Source: DASZYF01 sp035545535 (lineage in GTDB: Bacteria; Actinomycetota; Actinomycetes; Mycobacteriales; CAJCIY01). From it: a stretch of 61,199 nt of DNA. The stretch's first letter is position 1. Each line of letters begins with the position of its first letter. The stretch is from contig DASZYF010000076.1 in assembly GCA_035545535.1 (NCBI GenBank), forward strand, positions 1 to 61,199, in the 5' to 3' direction. The notes under the pieces were generated by a model. It was not told where the DNA came from. It saw only the letters and a list, made by a program, of their open reading frames with translations, and made no database searches. This document shows, one piece after another, positions 34,310 through 42,966 of the stretch. The position numbers and the translations under genes are program-made.

Positions 34310-36046
34310 CTAGCCGCCGAGAGCGGCGAGGAAGCGGGCCGCGGCGGGAGCGGCGACGTCCGCGCCGAAGCCGGCCTCGTCGACCTCGACCGCGAACGCG
34401 ATGGTGCCGCGGAACCCGACGAACCACGAGTCGGTCTTCTTCGGGTCCGACGCGCTCGCGGTGGTCTCGGCCGTTCCGGTCTTGCCGTAGGTGCCGGCCG
34501 GCAAGCCGACGTGCGCGGCCGTGCCGTTGCCCTGCTCGACCGCGGCCATGAACGTGCGCAGCGTCGCGGCGACGCCTGCGGGCAGCGCGTGGGTCGTGAC
34601 CGTCGCGTCGTCGGTCACGTGCGGTGAGTGCCACGTGCCGCTCGCGACCGCGGCGGCGACGCTCGCCATCTGCAGCGGCGACGCGAGGACCTCGTCCTGG
34701 CCGATCGCCTGGCCGGCCGCGGCCGCACCGTCCTTGGGCGGCGGGTAGTACCCGCCGAACGACGTCAGCGGCAGCACTCCCCCGGCCGCGGCCTGTGTGG
34801 GCGCGAACCCGTACAGCTGCGCGGCCTGCGTCAACGCGTCCTTGTGCGTCGAGTACACCTTGTCGGCGAGCTGCACGAACCACGTGTTGCAGCTCGTCGC
34901 GAACGCCTGCGTGAAGGTCTGGCTGCCGAACGACTCGTGCTCGGCGTTGTGGAACGTCCGCCCGTCGATGGTCGCCGTGGGCGTGCAGGAGAGCACCTGC
35001 CCGGCCGGGATGCCGGCCATCAGCGCCGCGGTCGAGGTCACGATCTTGAACGTCGACCCCGGTGGGTAGGGCACGGCGATGGCGCGGCCGAGCCCGCCCT
35101 TCGGGTGGTTGACGAGGGCCAGCACGGACCCGGTCTGCGCGTCGAGCGCCACGAGCGCGCCGGGGTTCGTCACCGGCCCCATCGCGGCCTCGCCGGCGTG
35201 CTGCACGCGGATGTCGAGCGTGGTGGTCACGTCGTGGCCGTCCGTGAGGGCGTACTCCTTCAGCGTCGTCACGTGGCCGGTCTTGTCCTTGATGCCGATC
35301 GAACCGCCGGGCGTCCCCTGCAGCTGTGCGGACAGGCCGCGCTCGAGACCGGTGGTGCCGGCGTCGTCACCCTTGAGGAACAGCGGGCCGAGCTGGTGGG
35401 CCTCGTCGTCGGACGTGAGGGTGGTGACCTGGCCGCGCAGGTTGGACGCGAGGTCGTCGTCGGCGGCGAGCATCGACGTGCCGTCCTTCGTCAGCACGCG
35501 GCCGGCCTTGCCGAGGTGCCGGTCGCGGACGAACGAGCCGCCCGCGGTGAGCTTCGGGTGCACGACCGCGGGCGAGAAGTCGACGGCCCAGTGCCCGGCC
35601 ACCTTGACGAGCGGGAGCGCATCGTCGAAGGAGAAGTCGCCGAGGCCGCGCAGCACGAGCGCGGCGTGGAACGACGCGCCCGGCGCCTTGCCGGTCGAGC
35701 GCACCGGACTGGTCGCCCGGTAGGTCGCGGACGCGACGTCGAGCTGCTCGAGGCTCGCGGCCAGCAGCGCCCGCGCCCCCGCCCGCTGCGCCGGCTCCAC
35801 CACGGCGGCCGCGCCCGCGGCGTCGCCCTTGGACATCGCCGCGAGGTAGGTCGCGACGACCTGCTCGGCCTCGCGCTGCGAGCGGTGCGCCGCCGCCACC
35901 TGGTGGCGGTGGCGCACGACGAGCACCGACCCGAGCGCCGCGACGACGACGACCGCCGCGGTGCCGACGGCCACGCGGCGCCGGCGCACCTGCGTGCGGC
36001 GGCGGCCGCCGTAGTAGCGGGATGTACCGGAGGGGGTCAGGGGCAC
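34310..36046 (-). CDS. Class B penicillin-binding protein (D,D-transpeptidase)
   Basis: A 578-residue peptidoglycan transpeptidase. It has a basic N-terminus, one TM at about 25-45, an NTF2-like MecA_N domain at 55-165, a PBP dimerisation part and a transpeptidase domain at 290-575. The active-site motifs are complete: S331-T-F-K334, S385-C-N and K522-T-G. The NTF2-like domain places it with the MecA_N-type PBPs common in actinomycetes. GTG 36046 has TAGCGT 6 nt upstream and no RBS. It lies 20 bp downstream of ilvD but has its own promoter. Confidence 0.94.
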   Translation of the reverse strand: MPLTPSGTSRYYGGRRRTQVRRRRVAVGTAAVVVVAALGSVLVVRHRHQVAAAHRSQREAEQVVATYLAAMSKGDAAGAAAVVEPAQRAGARALLAASLEQLDVASATYRATSPVRSTGKAPGASFHAALVLRGLGDFSFDDALPLVKVAGHWAVDFSPAVVHPKLTAGGSFVRDRHLGKAGRVLTKDGTSMLAADDDLASNLRGQVTTLTSDDEAHQLGPLFLKGDDAGTTGLERGLSAQLQGTPGGSIGIKDKTGHVTTLKEYALTDGHDVTTTLDIRVQHAGEAAMGPVTNPGALVALDAQTGSVLALVNHPKGGLGRAIAVPYPPGSTFKIVTSTAALMAGIPAGQVLSCTPTATIDGRTFHNAEHESFGSQTFTQAFATSCNTWFVQLADKVYSTHKDALTQAAQLYGFAPTQAAAGGVLPLTSFGGYYPPPKDGAAAAGQAIGQDEVLASPLQMASVAAAVASGTWHSPHVTDDATVTTHALPAGVAATLRTFMAAVEQGNGTAAHVGLPAGTYGKTGTAETTASASDPKKTDSWFVGFRGTIAFAVEVDEAGFGADVAAPAAARFLAALGG

Positions 36047-36052
36047 GGCACC

Positions 36053-36058
36053 ACGCTA
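36053..36058 (-). promoter_or_regulatory. -10 box TAGCGT, leaderless PBP gene
   Basis: TAGCGT, 6 nt and GTG 36046. The box lies in the 19-bp gap after ilvD, so the two genes need not be cotranscribed. Confidence 0.5.
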
Positions 36059-36065
36059 GGTCGAA

Positions 36066-37745
36066 CTAGCCGCAGACGGCTCCCGACATGGCCGGGCCGA
36101 CGAGCTTCGCGTACTTCCCGAGGACACCCGTGGTGTAGCGCGGCTCGATCGGCTTCCAGCCGGCCCGTCGCTTCTCGAGCTCGGCGGCGTCGACCTCGAG
36201 GTCGAGCTTGCGGTTGCGCACGTCGAGCGTGATGCGGTCGCCGTCCTGCACGAGCGCGATCGGGCCGCCCTCCGTGGCCTCGGGTCCGACATGGCCGACG
36301 CACAGGCCGGACGTCGCGCCGGAGAACCGGCCGTCGGTGATGAGCACGACGTCCTTGCCCAGGCCGGCCCCCTTGATGGCCGCGGTGACCGCGAGCATCT
36401 CGCGCATGCCGGGACCGCCCTTGGGGCCTTCGTAGCGGATGACGACGACGTCTCCCTTGGCGATGGTGCCGTCGGTGACGGCCTCCATGGCCCCGGCCTC
36501 GCCGTCGAAGACGCGCGCCTTCCCGGTGTGCACGAGGTCGTCGAGACCGGCGCTCTTGACGACCGCGCCCTCGGGCGCGAGCGTGCCGTGCAGGATGGCG
36601 ATGCCCCCGGCCGAGGACAGCGCGTTGTCGATCGCGTGCAGGACCTTGCCGTCGGGGTCGGGCGGCTTGATGGCCTCGACCTCCTCGCCGATGGTGCGGC
36701 CCGTGACGGTGAGCGCGTCGCCGTGCAGGAGGCCGGCGTCGAGCAGCGCGCGGAGCACGACGGGCACACCGCCGATCTTGTGCACGTCGCTCATCACGTA
36801 GGTGCCGAACGGCTTCACGTCGGCGAGGAGCGGGGTGCGCTTCCCGATGCGCTCGAAGTCGTCGTAGGAGAGCTCGACGCGCGCCTCGTGCGCGATGGCG
36901 AGCAGGTGCAGCACCGCGTTCGTCGAGCCGCCGAGCGCCATGACGACGGTGATGGCGTTCTCGAACGCCTGCTTGGTGAGGATCTGCCGCGCGCTGATCC
37001 CCTTCTCGAGGAGGTTGACGACGGCCCGCCCGCTGGCGACCGCGTCCTCGACGCGGCGCCGGTCGACGGCGGGCGCGCTCGCGCTGCCGGGCAGCGCCAT
37101 GCCCAGCGCCTCGGCCGCGCTGCTCATCGTGTTGGCGGTGAACATGCCGCCGCAGCTGCCCTCGCCGGGGCAGGCCGCGCGCTCGATCTCGTCGAGGCGC
37201 TCGCGCGTGATGAGGCCGCGGGCGCACGCGCCGACCGCCTCGAAGACGTCGCCGATGGTGACGGCGGTGCCGTCGGCAAGCTGGCCCGGCATGGTCGAGC
37301 CGCCGTAGAGGAACACCGACGGCAGGTCCATGCGGGCCGCGGCCATGAGCATCCCCGGGAGGCTCTTGTCGCAGCCGGCGAGCAGGACGAGCCCGTCCAT
37401 GCGCTCGGCGTGCGCCACGGTCTCGACCGAGTCGGTGATGACCTCGCGGCTCACGAGGGAGGCCCGCATGCCCTCGTGGCCCATCGAGATGCCGTCGCTC
37501 ACCGCGATCGTGTTGAACTCGATCGGGAAGCCACCGGTCTCACGGACGCCGTCCTTGACGTGGCCCGCGAGGCGCTGCAGCGGCATGTTGCAGGGGGTGA
37601 CCTCGTTCCACGACGAGGCGACGCCTACCTGCGGCTTGTCCCAGTCGGCGTCGGTCATGCCGATGGCCCGCAGCATCGCGCGCGCCGGCGCGCGCTCGAT
37701 CCCGTCGGTCACCTCGTGGCTGCGCGTCTTGCTGGGGTTGCTCAC
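36066..37745 (-). CDS. ilvD: Dihydroxy-acid dehydratase
   Basis: Iron-sulfur dehydratase for the third common step of Val/Ile/Leu synthesis. The 559-residue protein has cluster and metal ligands in the segments SSWNEVTPCN, LAGCDKSLPG and GEGSCGGMFTANTM, and the C-terminal GRFSGATSGLCVGHVGPEA. Length is usual for the [2Fe-2S] actinobacterial type. GTG 37745 has TAGGCT 6 nt upstream and no RBS, so it is probably leaderless; no amino-acid leader ORF is visible before it. Confidence 0.97.
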   Translation of the reverse strand: MSNPSKTRSHEVTDGIERAPARAMLRAIGMTDADWDKPQVGVASSWNEVTPCNMPLQRLAGHVKDGVRETGGFPIEFNTIAVSDGISMGHEGMRASLVSREVITDSVETVAHAERMDGLVLLAGCDKSLPGMLMAAARMDLPSVFLYGGSTMPGQLADGTAVTIGDVFEAVGACARGLITRERLDEIERAACPGEGSCGGMFTANTMSSAAEALGMALPGSASAPAVDRRRVEDAVASGRAVVNLLEKGISARQILTKQAFENAITVVMALGGSTNAVLHLLAIAHEARVELSYDDFERIGKRTPLLADVKPFGTYVMSDVHKIGGVPVVLRALLDAGLLHGDALTVTGRTIGEEVEAIKPPDPDGKVLHAIDNALSSAGGIAILHGTLAPEGAVVKSAGLDDLVHTGKARVFDGEAGAMEAVTDGTIAKGDVVVIRYEGPKGGPGMREMLAVTAAIKGAGLGKDVVLITDGRFSGATSGLCVGHVGPEATEGGPIALVQDGDRITLDVRNRKLDLEVDAAELEKRRAGWKPIEPRYTTGVLGKYAKLVGPAMSGAVCG

Positions 37746-37751
37746 GGGGCG

Positions 37752-37757
37752 AGCCTA
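37752..37757 (-). promoter_or_regulatory. -10 box TAGGCT, leaderless ilvD
   Basis: TAGGCT is separated by 6 nt from GTG 37745. The same hexamer and nearly the same spacing precede the cysteine desulfurase gene. Confidence 0.5.
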
Positions 37758-37806
37758 CGAGCCCGCCACCACGGGGTTCCGCGAGCCCGTCGGGTAGACA
37801 CGGAGC

Positions 37807-39279
37807 ATGCAGACGCGCAGGGTCGCCGGCGCGGCGATCGCGCTCGCGGCCGCCACGCTGTCGATCGCTCCCGCGACGGCGGCGTCCGTCGCGCCGCAGG
37901 AGGCGCGGGCGTGCGCATGGTCGGCGAAGATCGACCCGAACCTGTTCAACGTCGCGTTCCCCGACCAAGCAGCCCACTACTGGTCGCTCGTGCTGCCGGC
38001 GGTGCCGGGAACCTCCCTGGTGCTGCGCGGCCGCTTCCCGCACAGCCGCTACATCTCGTTCACGTCGTATGACGCGCAGCTCCGCAGCGCCGACGGCATC
38101 AACGACACCCGCATCCAGCCCGACCCGGGCAGCAGCAACCCCTTCCTCGTCGGTGCGTCGCGCACGGTGCCGGACGACCGCCGCGCGTACACCGTGCACG
38201 TCGTGCGCGGGCAACGGCCGGCGCAGCCCGCCCCGAACACGCTGTACACCGGCTCGGCCGACGGCACCCACCAGGGCCAGGCCTTCACGCTTCTGTACCG
38301 CGACTACCGGCAGGACCGCGGGCTCGGCGACGACGGCGGCGTCGGCCTGCCTTCGGTGTCGATCGCATCGGCCGCCGGGGAGGTGCCGGTCCCGACGTGC
38401 CCCTTCCCCGACACACCGGACACCGGCATCAACGCCGCCCTCGCCGGCGCCGCCGCACCGGGGCGCAGCGCGACGCCGGACACGACTCCCCCTGTGTGGC
38501 ACAAGTTCTACAACCTGCCCACCAGCGGCGCGCTCATCGCCGCGGACCTCGTACCGCCGGCGGCCGGCGCGACCGCGGTCACCACCCGGACCGGTGCCGG
38601 CGGCTACCTCGACAACCCCGACAACAAGTACGTGTTCACGGCGGTCACGCCCTACGAGGGGTCGGTGGTGATCATCCACGCGCTGCTGCCGACGACGCCG
38701 GCGACCTACGACGGCGAGAAGGTCATGACCGGCGCGCAGCTGCGCTACTGGTCGATGTGCAGCAACGAGTTCGCGACGCAGCGCTTCTACGGCTGCATCC
38801 TCGACGACCAGCTGCAGCTCGACGCATCACGGCACTACACGATCGTGGTGTCGGCGAAGGCGGACCGGCCGGCCAACACCCGCGCCGGGTGCGGCATCGA
38901 CTGGCTGCCGGCGGGCGGCGCTCCCGACACGGTGCTCATCGAGCGCAACATGCTGGCCGACCCCGCGTTCCACCAGTCGATCCAAGTCGCGCAGCAGGGG
39001 CACGAGAAGGCCGACCTCGGCGCGTACTACCCGGCGGCCGCGTACACGACGACTGCGAGCGTGGAGGCGCTCGGCTGCCATGCGGCCGGCCCGGCGGACG
39101 CCGCCGTCACCCGCGTCGTCCGGCATCCGGTCTCCGCCGCTCCCCCGCCGAGCCACGCAGCGGTGACGACACCCGGACGCCTCGCGGCGACGGGCGGCCT
39201 GTCCGCGGCCGCGGCCGGGACCGGGCTGCTCGCCGGAGCCGCCGCACTGCGCGCCCGCCGGCGGCGCGCTACTCGCTGA
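37807..39279 (+). CDS. Cell-wall protein with LAATG sortase signal
   Basis: A 490-residue exported protein. The signal peptide is at about 1-26. The extracellular part includes HYWSLVLPAVPGTSLVLRGR and FPHSRYISFTSYD, a pattern I associate with DUF1214/DUF1254-like beta proteins. Six or more cysteines in the mature chain suggest disulfides. The C-terminus has LAATG at 459-463, a hydrophobic span and RARRRR, the layout of a sortase substrate; LAxTG is the motif of the class E sortases of high-GC Gram-positives. It is divergent from ilvD and its 3' end overlaps gatB by 11 bp tail to tail. Function unknown. Confidence 0.85.
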   Translation: MQTRRVAGAAIALAAATLSIAPATAASVAPQEARACAWSAKIDPNLFNVAFPDQAAHYWSLVLPAVPGTSLVLRGRFPHSRYISFTSYDAQLRSADGINDTRIQPDPGSSNPFLVGASRTVPDDRRAYTVHVVRGQRPAQPAPNTLYTGSADGTHQGQAFTLLYRDYRQDRGLGDDGGVGLPSVSIASAAGEVPVPTCPFPDTPDTGINAALAGAAAPGRSATPDTTPPVWHKFYNLPTSGALIAADLVPPAAGATAVTTRTGAGGYLDNPDNKYVFTAVTPYEGSVVIIHALLPTTPATYDGEKVMTGAQLRYWSMCSNEFATQRFYGCILDDQLQLDASRHYTIVVSAKADRPANTRAGCGIDWLPAGGAPDTVLIERNMLADPAFHQSIQVAQQGHEKADLGAYYPAAAYTTTASVEALGCHAAGPADAAVTRVVRHPVSAAPPPSHAAVTTPGRLAATGGLSAAAAGTGLLAGAAALRARRRRATR

Positions 39280-40771
39280 CGCCGAGGGTGCTGAGCACGA
39301 GGCCGCGCACCGCCTTCGCGTCGGCCTTGCCGCCGCTCGCCTTCATCACCGCGCCCACGATCTGGCCCGCGGCGCCGATGCGCCCGGCCCGCACGCTCTC
39401 GGCCGCGTCGGCGTTGGCCGCGATGGCGTCGTCGACGAGCTTCTGCAGCTCCCCCGTGTCGCTCACCGCGACGAGCCCGCGCGCCTCGACGATCTGCGCC
39501 GGCGCGCCCTCGCCGTCGGCGACCGCGGTCAGCACGGTGCCGGACAGCTTCGGCGTGAGCACGCCGTCGCGCACGAGGGCCGCGACCTCCGCGACCGCGG
39601 CCGGCGTGACCGAGAGATCGGCCGCGCTGTCGAGCCCGCGCTCGTTGGCCAGCGCGGCGAGCTGGTTCATCCAGAGGTTGCGGGCCTCGGCGGGCTGCGC
39701 CCCGGCGGCGACCGTCTCCTGCACGAGCCCGAGCACCCCGGCCGCGGCGAGCTGCGCGACCTCGAGCTCGGTGTAGCCGTACTCGGCGACGAGCCGGGCG
39801 CGGATCTCGGCCGGCGACGGCGGCAGCGTTGCGCGGATCTCCTCCACGCGCTCGGCCGTGAACGCGATGGGCACGAGGTCCGGCTCCGGGAAGTACCGGT
39901 AGTCGGTCGCCTCCTCCTTGCTGCGCCCACTGCTGGTCGTGCCGGTGCCCTCGTCGAAGTGGCGGGTCTCCTGGAAGACCTTGCCGCCGGCGCTGACGAT
40001 GGGCACCTGGCGCTCGACCTCGTACCGGATCGCGCGCTCGACGGAGCGCAGCGAATTGACGTTCTTCGTCTCGGTGCGGGTGCCGAAAGCGGTCTCGCCC
40101 CGCTTGCGCACCGACACGTTCGCATCGCAGCGCAGCTGGCCCTGCTCCATGCGCGCCTCGCTCGCGCCCACGCCGCGCAGCACCTCGCGCAGCTCGGCGA
40201 CGTACGCGCGGGCGACCGCGGCGTCACGCATGTCCGGACGCGTGACGATCTCGACGAGGGGAATGCCGGCGCGGTTGAAGTCGAGCAGCGAGTGCGTGGC
40301 CCCGCCGATGCGACCGTCGGCCGAGCCCTGGTGCAGCGACTTGCCGGTGTCCTCCTCCATGTGCACGCGCTCGATGCCGATGCGGTGCACGACACCGTCG
40401 ACGGTGACGTCGAGGTAGCCGTCGGAGCACAGCGGCTCGTCGTACTGCGAGGTCTGGAAGTTCTTCGGCATGTCCGGGTAGAAGTAGTTCTTCCGCGCGA
40501 AGCGGCACCACGACGCGATGGTGCAGTTGAGGGCGAGGCCGATGCGCACGGTCAGCTCGACCGCGGCCCCGTTGACCACGGGCAGCGCACCGGGGAGGCC
40601 GAGGCACGTCGGGCAGCACAGCGTGTTCGGTTCGGCGCCGAACGTGGTGCCGCAGCCGCAGAACATCTTCGAGGCGGTGCCGAGCTCGACGTGCGTCTCG
40701 AGCCCGATCACGGGCTCCCACTCGGTGACGAGGTCGTCGTAGGTGGCTGTGCTCACTTCTTTGGTGGTCAC
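39269..40771 (-). CDS. gatB: Asp/Glu-tRNA(Asn/Gln) amidotransferase subunit B
   Basis: Kinase/tRNA-binding subunit of the GatCAB amidotransferase, which converts Glu-tRNA-Gln (and Asp-tRNA-Asn) to the amidated form. The 500-residue protein has VIGLETHVEL near 20-29, a zinc site CGCGTTFG...CCPTC, HMEEDTGKS and DFNRAGIPLVEIVT, then the C-terminal GatB/YqeY domain. GTG 40771 overlaps the TGA of the small membrane protein gene by 4 nt. tRNA-Gln and the gltX product at the left of the window are its expected substrate sources. Confidence 0.96.
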   Translation of the reverse strand: MTTKEVSTATYDDLVTEWEPVIGLETHVELGTASKMFCGCGTTFGAEPNTLCCPTCLGLPGALPVVNGAAVELTVRIGLALNCTIASWCRFARKNYFYPDMPKNFQTSQYDEPLCSDGYLDVTVDGVVHRIGIERVHMEEDTGKSLHQGSADGRIGGATHSLLDFNRAGIPLVEIVTRPDMRDAAVARAYVAELREVLRGVGASEARMEQGQLRCDANVSVRKRGETAFGTRTETKNVNSLRSVERAIRYEVERQVPIVSAGGKVFQETRHFDEGTGTTSSGRSKEEATDYRYFPEPDLVPIAFTAERVEEIRATLPPSPAEIRARLVAEYGYTELEVAQLAAAGVLGLVQETVAAGAQPAEARNLWMNQLAALANERGLDSAADLSVTPAAVAEVAALVRDGVLTPKLSGTVLTAVADGEGAPAQIVEARGLVAVSDTGELQKLVDDAIAANADAAESVRAGRIGAAGQIVGAVMKASGGKADAKAVRGLVLSTLGVSE

Positions 40772-40989
40772 TTCTTCGCCTCGCGCCGGCGCCGGCTGCG
40801 CATGACGCCGTTCGCGAGTGCGCAGATGATCGCGAACACGACGAGGGCGATGCCGACGACACCGAACCCGCTGTTGCCCGCGATCGGCCACGCGATGAGC
40901 AGCAGCACGCCCGCGATGAGCAGGATGTTCGAGAGGACGACCAGCGGCTTCGGCTTCGGCCGGGTCTTGCCTTGGTAGTCGTCGGTCAC
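40768..40989 (-). CDS. Small two-span membrane protein between gatA and gatB
   Basis: A 73-residue protein with two predicted transmembrane helices (about 16-36 and 42-62) and a basic tail (RSRRRREAKK). It is coupled by 4-nt GTGA overlaps at both ends, to gatA upstream and gatB downstream, so it is translated with the amidotransferase. No known role in GatCAB is established for such proteins. Confidence 0.85.
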   Translation of the reverse strand: MTDDYQGKTRPKPKPLVVLSNILLIAGVLLLIAWPIAGNSGFGVVGIALVVFAIICALANGVMRSRRRREAKK

Positions 40990-42479
40990 AGTGCAGGAAC
41001 CTCATCCAGGAGTGGGTGGCCGCGCCGCTCGTCGAGCGCGGCTTCGAGGACGGCACCGACCCGGTAGAGCCGGTCGTCGGCCATCGCGGGCGCCATGATC
41101 TGCAGGCCGACGGGCAGGCCGTCGGCGGGCGACAGCCCCACCGGCACCGACATCGCGGGGTGGCCGGCGAGGTTGGAAGGGATCGTGCACAGGTCCGCCA
41201 GGTACATCTGCAGCGGGTCCTCCACCCGGTCGCCGATCTTGAACGCGGTCGTCGGCGTGGTCGGCGAGACGAGCACGTCGACGCTCTCGTACGCGGTGTC
41301 GAGGTCGCGCGCGATGAGCGTGCGGACCTTCTGCGCCTGCCCGTAGTAGGCGTCGTAGTAGCCCGACGACAGCGCGTAGGTGCCGAGGATGATGCGCCGC
41401 TTGACCTCGGCGCCGAACCCGACCTCACGCGTCGCCGCCATGACCTCCTCGGCGCTCGCCTGGCCGTCGTCGCCGACGCGCAGGCCGTAGCGCATCGCGT
41501 CGAACCGGGCGAGGTTGCTCGAGCACTCGCTCGGGGCGATGAGGTAGTACGCGGGCAGCGCGTAGTCGACGTGCGGGCAGCTGACCTCGCGCACGTCGGC
41601 GCCGAGCTCGGCCAGCAGCTCGATCGCCTCGCGCACGCGCTGCATGACACCGGGCTCGTAGCCGTCGCCGTCGAGCTCCTTGACCACGCCGACGCGCACG
41701 CCTGTGAGGTCGCGCGCGGCGGCCGCGTCGCGCACCGGCGGGACCGGAGCGTCGATCGAGGTGGAGTCGAGCGGGTCGTGGCCCGCGATGACGCTGTGCA
41801 GCAGAGCGGCGTCCGCGACGGTGCGCGCGCAGGGGCCCGCCTGGTCGAGCGAGGACGAGAACGCGACGAGCCCGAAGCGCGAGACGCCACCGTAGGTGGG
41901 CTTGACCCCGACCGTGCCGGTGACGGCCGCCGGCTGGCGGATCGAGCCGCCGGTGTCGGTGCCGAGCGCCAACGGGGCCTCGAACGCGGCGAGCGAGGCC
42001 GAGCTGCCGCCCCCGCTGCCGCCGGGGATGCGGGTGAGGTCCCACGGGTTGTGCGTCGGACCGTAGGCGCTGTTCTCGGTCGAGCTGCCCATGGCGAACT
42101 CGTCCATGTTCGTCTTGCCGAGCACGACGGCGCGGGCCTCGCGCAGGCGGCGGACGACGGTGGCGTCGTAGGGCGGACGCCAACCCTCGAGCACGCGCGA
42201 CGCGCACGTGGTCGGGACGCCGCGCGTGGCGAAGACGTCCTTCACCGCGACCGGCAGGCCGGCCAGCGGCCCGAGAGCCTCTCCCGCGGCGCGCGCGGTG
42301 TCGACCGCGCGGGCCTGCGCGATGACGTCGTCGGGGTCGAGGTGCAAGAACGCGTGCACGTGGTGCTCGACGGCCGCGGCGCGGTCGAGGTGGGCGCGGG
42401 CCACGTCCTCGGCGCTCGCCTCGCGCGCCGCGAGCAGGCGCGAGAGCTCGGCCGCCGTGAGGCGGGTCAGGTCGGTCAT
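40986..42479 (-). CDS. gatA: Asp/Glu-tRNA(Asn/Gln) amidotransferase subunit A
   Basis: Glutaminase subunit of GatCAB; hydrolyses glutamine and passes ammonia to GatB. The 497-residue amidase-signature protein has the catalytic Lys in LPVAVKDVF near 80, the glycine/serine-rich GGSGGGSSAS and the nucleophile region GTDTGGSIRQPA. The gene begins 6 nt after gatC and ends in a 4-nt overlap with the small membrane protein gene, so gatC-gatA-small-gatB form one unit. Confidence 0.97.
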   Translation of the reverse strand: MTDLTRLTAAELSRLLAAREASAEDVARAHLDRAAAVEHHVHAFLHLDPDDVIAQARAVDTARAAGEALGPLAGLPVAVKDVFATRGVPTTCASRVLEGWRPPYDATVVRRLREARAVVLGKTNMDEFAMGSSTENSAYGPTHNPWDLTRIPGGSGGGSSASLAAFEAPLALGTDTGGSIRQPAAVTGTVGVKPTYGGVSRFGLVAFSSSLDQAGPCARTVADAALLHSVIAGHDPLDSTSIDAPVPPVRDAAAARDLTGVRVGVVKELDGDGYEPGVMQRVREAIELLAELGADVREVSCPHVDYALPAYYLIAPSECSSNLARFDAMRYGLRVGDDGQASAEEVMAATREVGFGAEVKRRIILGTYALSSGYYDAYYGQAQKVRTLIARDLDTAYESVDVLVSPTTPTTAFKIGDRVEDPLQMYLADLCTIPSNLAGHPAMSVPVGLSPADGLPVGLQIMAPAMADDRLYRVGAVLEAALDERRGHPLLDEVPAL

Positions 42480-42485
42480 GAGCGG

Positions 42486-42779
42486 CTAGTCCTCGTCCAG
42501 GATGCGCGGCACGCGGAAGCGGCCGTCCTCGGCGGCGGGCGCCTGCGACAGCACCTCGTCGCGGTCGAGCGACGGCCGCACCACGTCGGCGCGGAAGACG
42601 TTGGTGAGCGGGACGGCGTGGCTCGTCGGGGGCACGTCGGCCGAGGAGACCTCGCCCACGCGCTTCACCGCGTCGAGGATGACGTCGAGCTCCTGGGCCA
42701 GCTTGCCGAGCTCGTCATCGGTCACCGCGACCCGGGCCAGCCGGGCCAGGTGGGCGACCTCCTCCCGCGTGATCGTCAC
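42486..42779 (-). CDS. gatC: Asp/Glu-tRNA(Asn/Gln) amidotransferase subunit C
   Basis: A 97-residue GatC that holds GatA and GatB together. The N-terminal ITREEVAHLARLARVAV and ELDVILDAVKRVGEV are typical of the family. First gene of the gat unit. GTG 42779 has TACGAT 7 nt upstream and no RBS. A 34-bp tandem repeat lies just beyond the promoter. Confidence 0.95.
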   Translation of the reverse strand: MTITREEVAHLARLARVAVTDDELGKLAQELDVILDAVKRVGEVSSADVPPTSHAVPLTNVFRADVVRPSLDRDEVLSQAPAAEDGRFRVPRILDED

Positions 42780-42786
42780 GGGCCCG

Positions 42787-42792
42787 ATCGTA
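42787..42792 (-). promoter_or_regulatory. -10 box TACGAT, leaderless gat operon
   Basis: TACGAT is 7 nt before GTG 42779. The -35 region of this promoter would fall inside the tandem repeat at 42797-42864. Confidence 0.5.
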
Positions 42793-42796
42793 GGCG

Positions 42797-42864
42797 GGCG
42801 CCGGGAGCCTGCGAGCGGGCCCCATGATCAGGCGCCGGGAGCCTGCGAGCGGGCCCCATGATCA
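42797..42864. repeat. Perfect 34-bp tandem duplication
   Basis: Two identical 34-bp copies, 42797-42830 and 42831-42864, each beginning GGCGCCGGGAGC and ending CCATGATCA. They lie between gatC and the ACT-domain gene. A third, diverged copy (27 of 32 bases) is at 48120-48151 inside the MetE-like gene, so this is a dispersed repeat. Confidence 0.9.
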
Positions 42865-42966
42865 GGGCTGGGGAAGGTGGACCTGCGGGCCGCCGGGCAC
42901 GGATCTTCACCGCGCAGGAACGGCACGGAAACACGGACGCAAAGTGCGCGGGCGACCCTCGGGGGC

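Noticed and set aside
31992..34883. 963-codon open frame across ilvB, the leader and the L,D-transpeptidase
   Set aside because: Runs through the ilvB attenuator and overlaps two genes with clear domains; no homologous motif.
42797..42864. CRISPR-like array
   Set aside because: Only two directly abutting copies, with no spacers and no cas genes.
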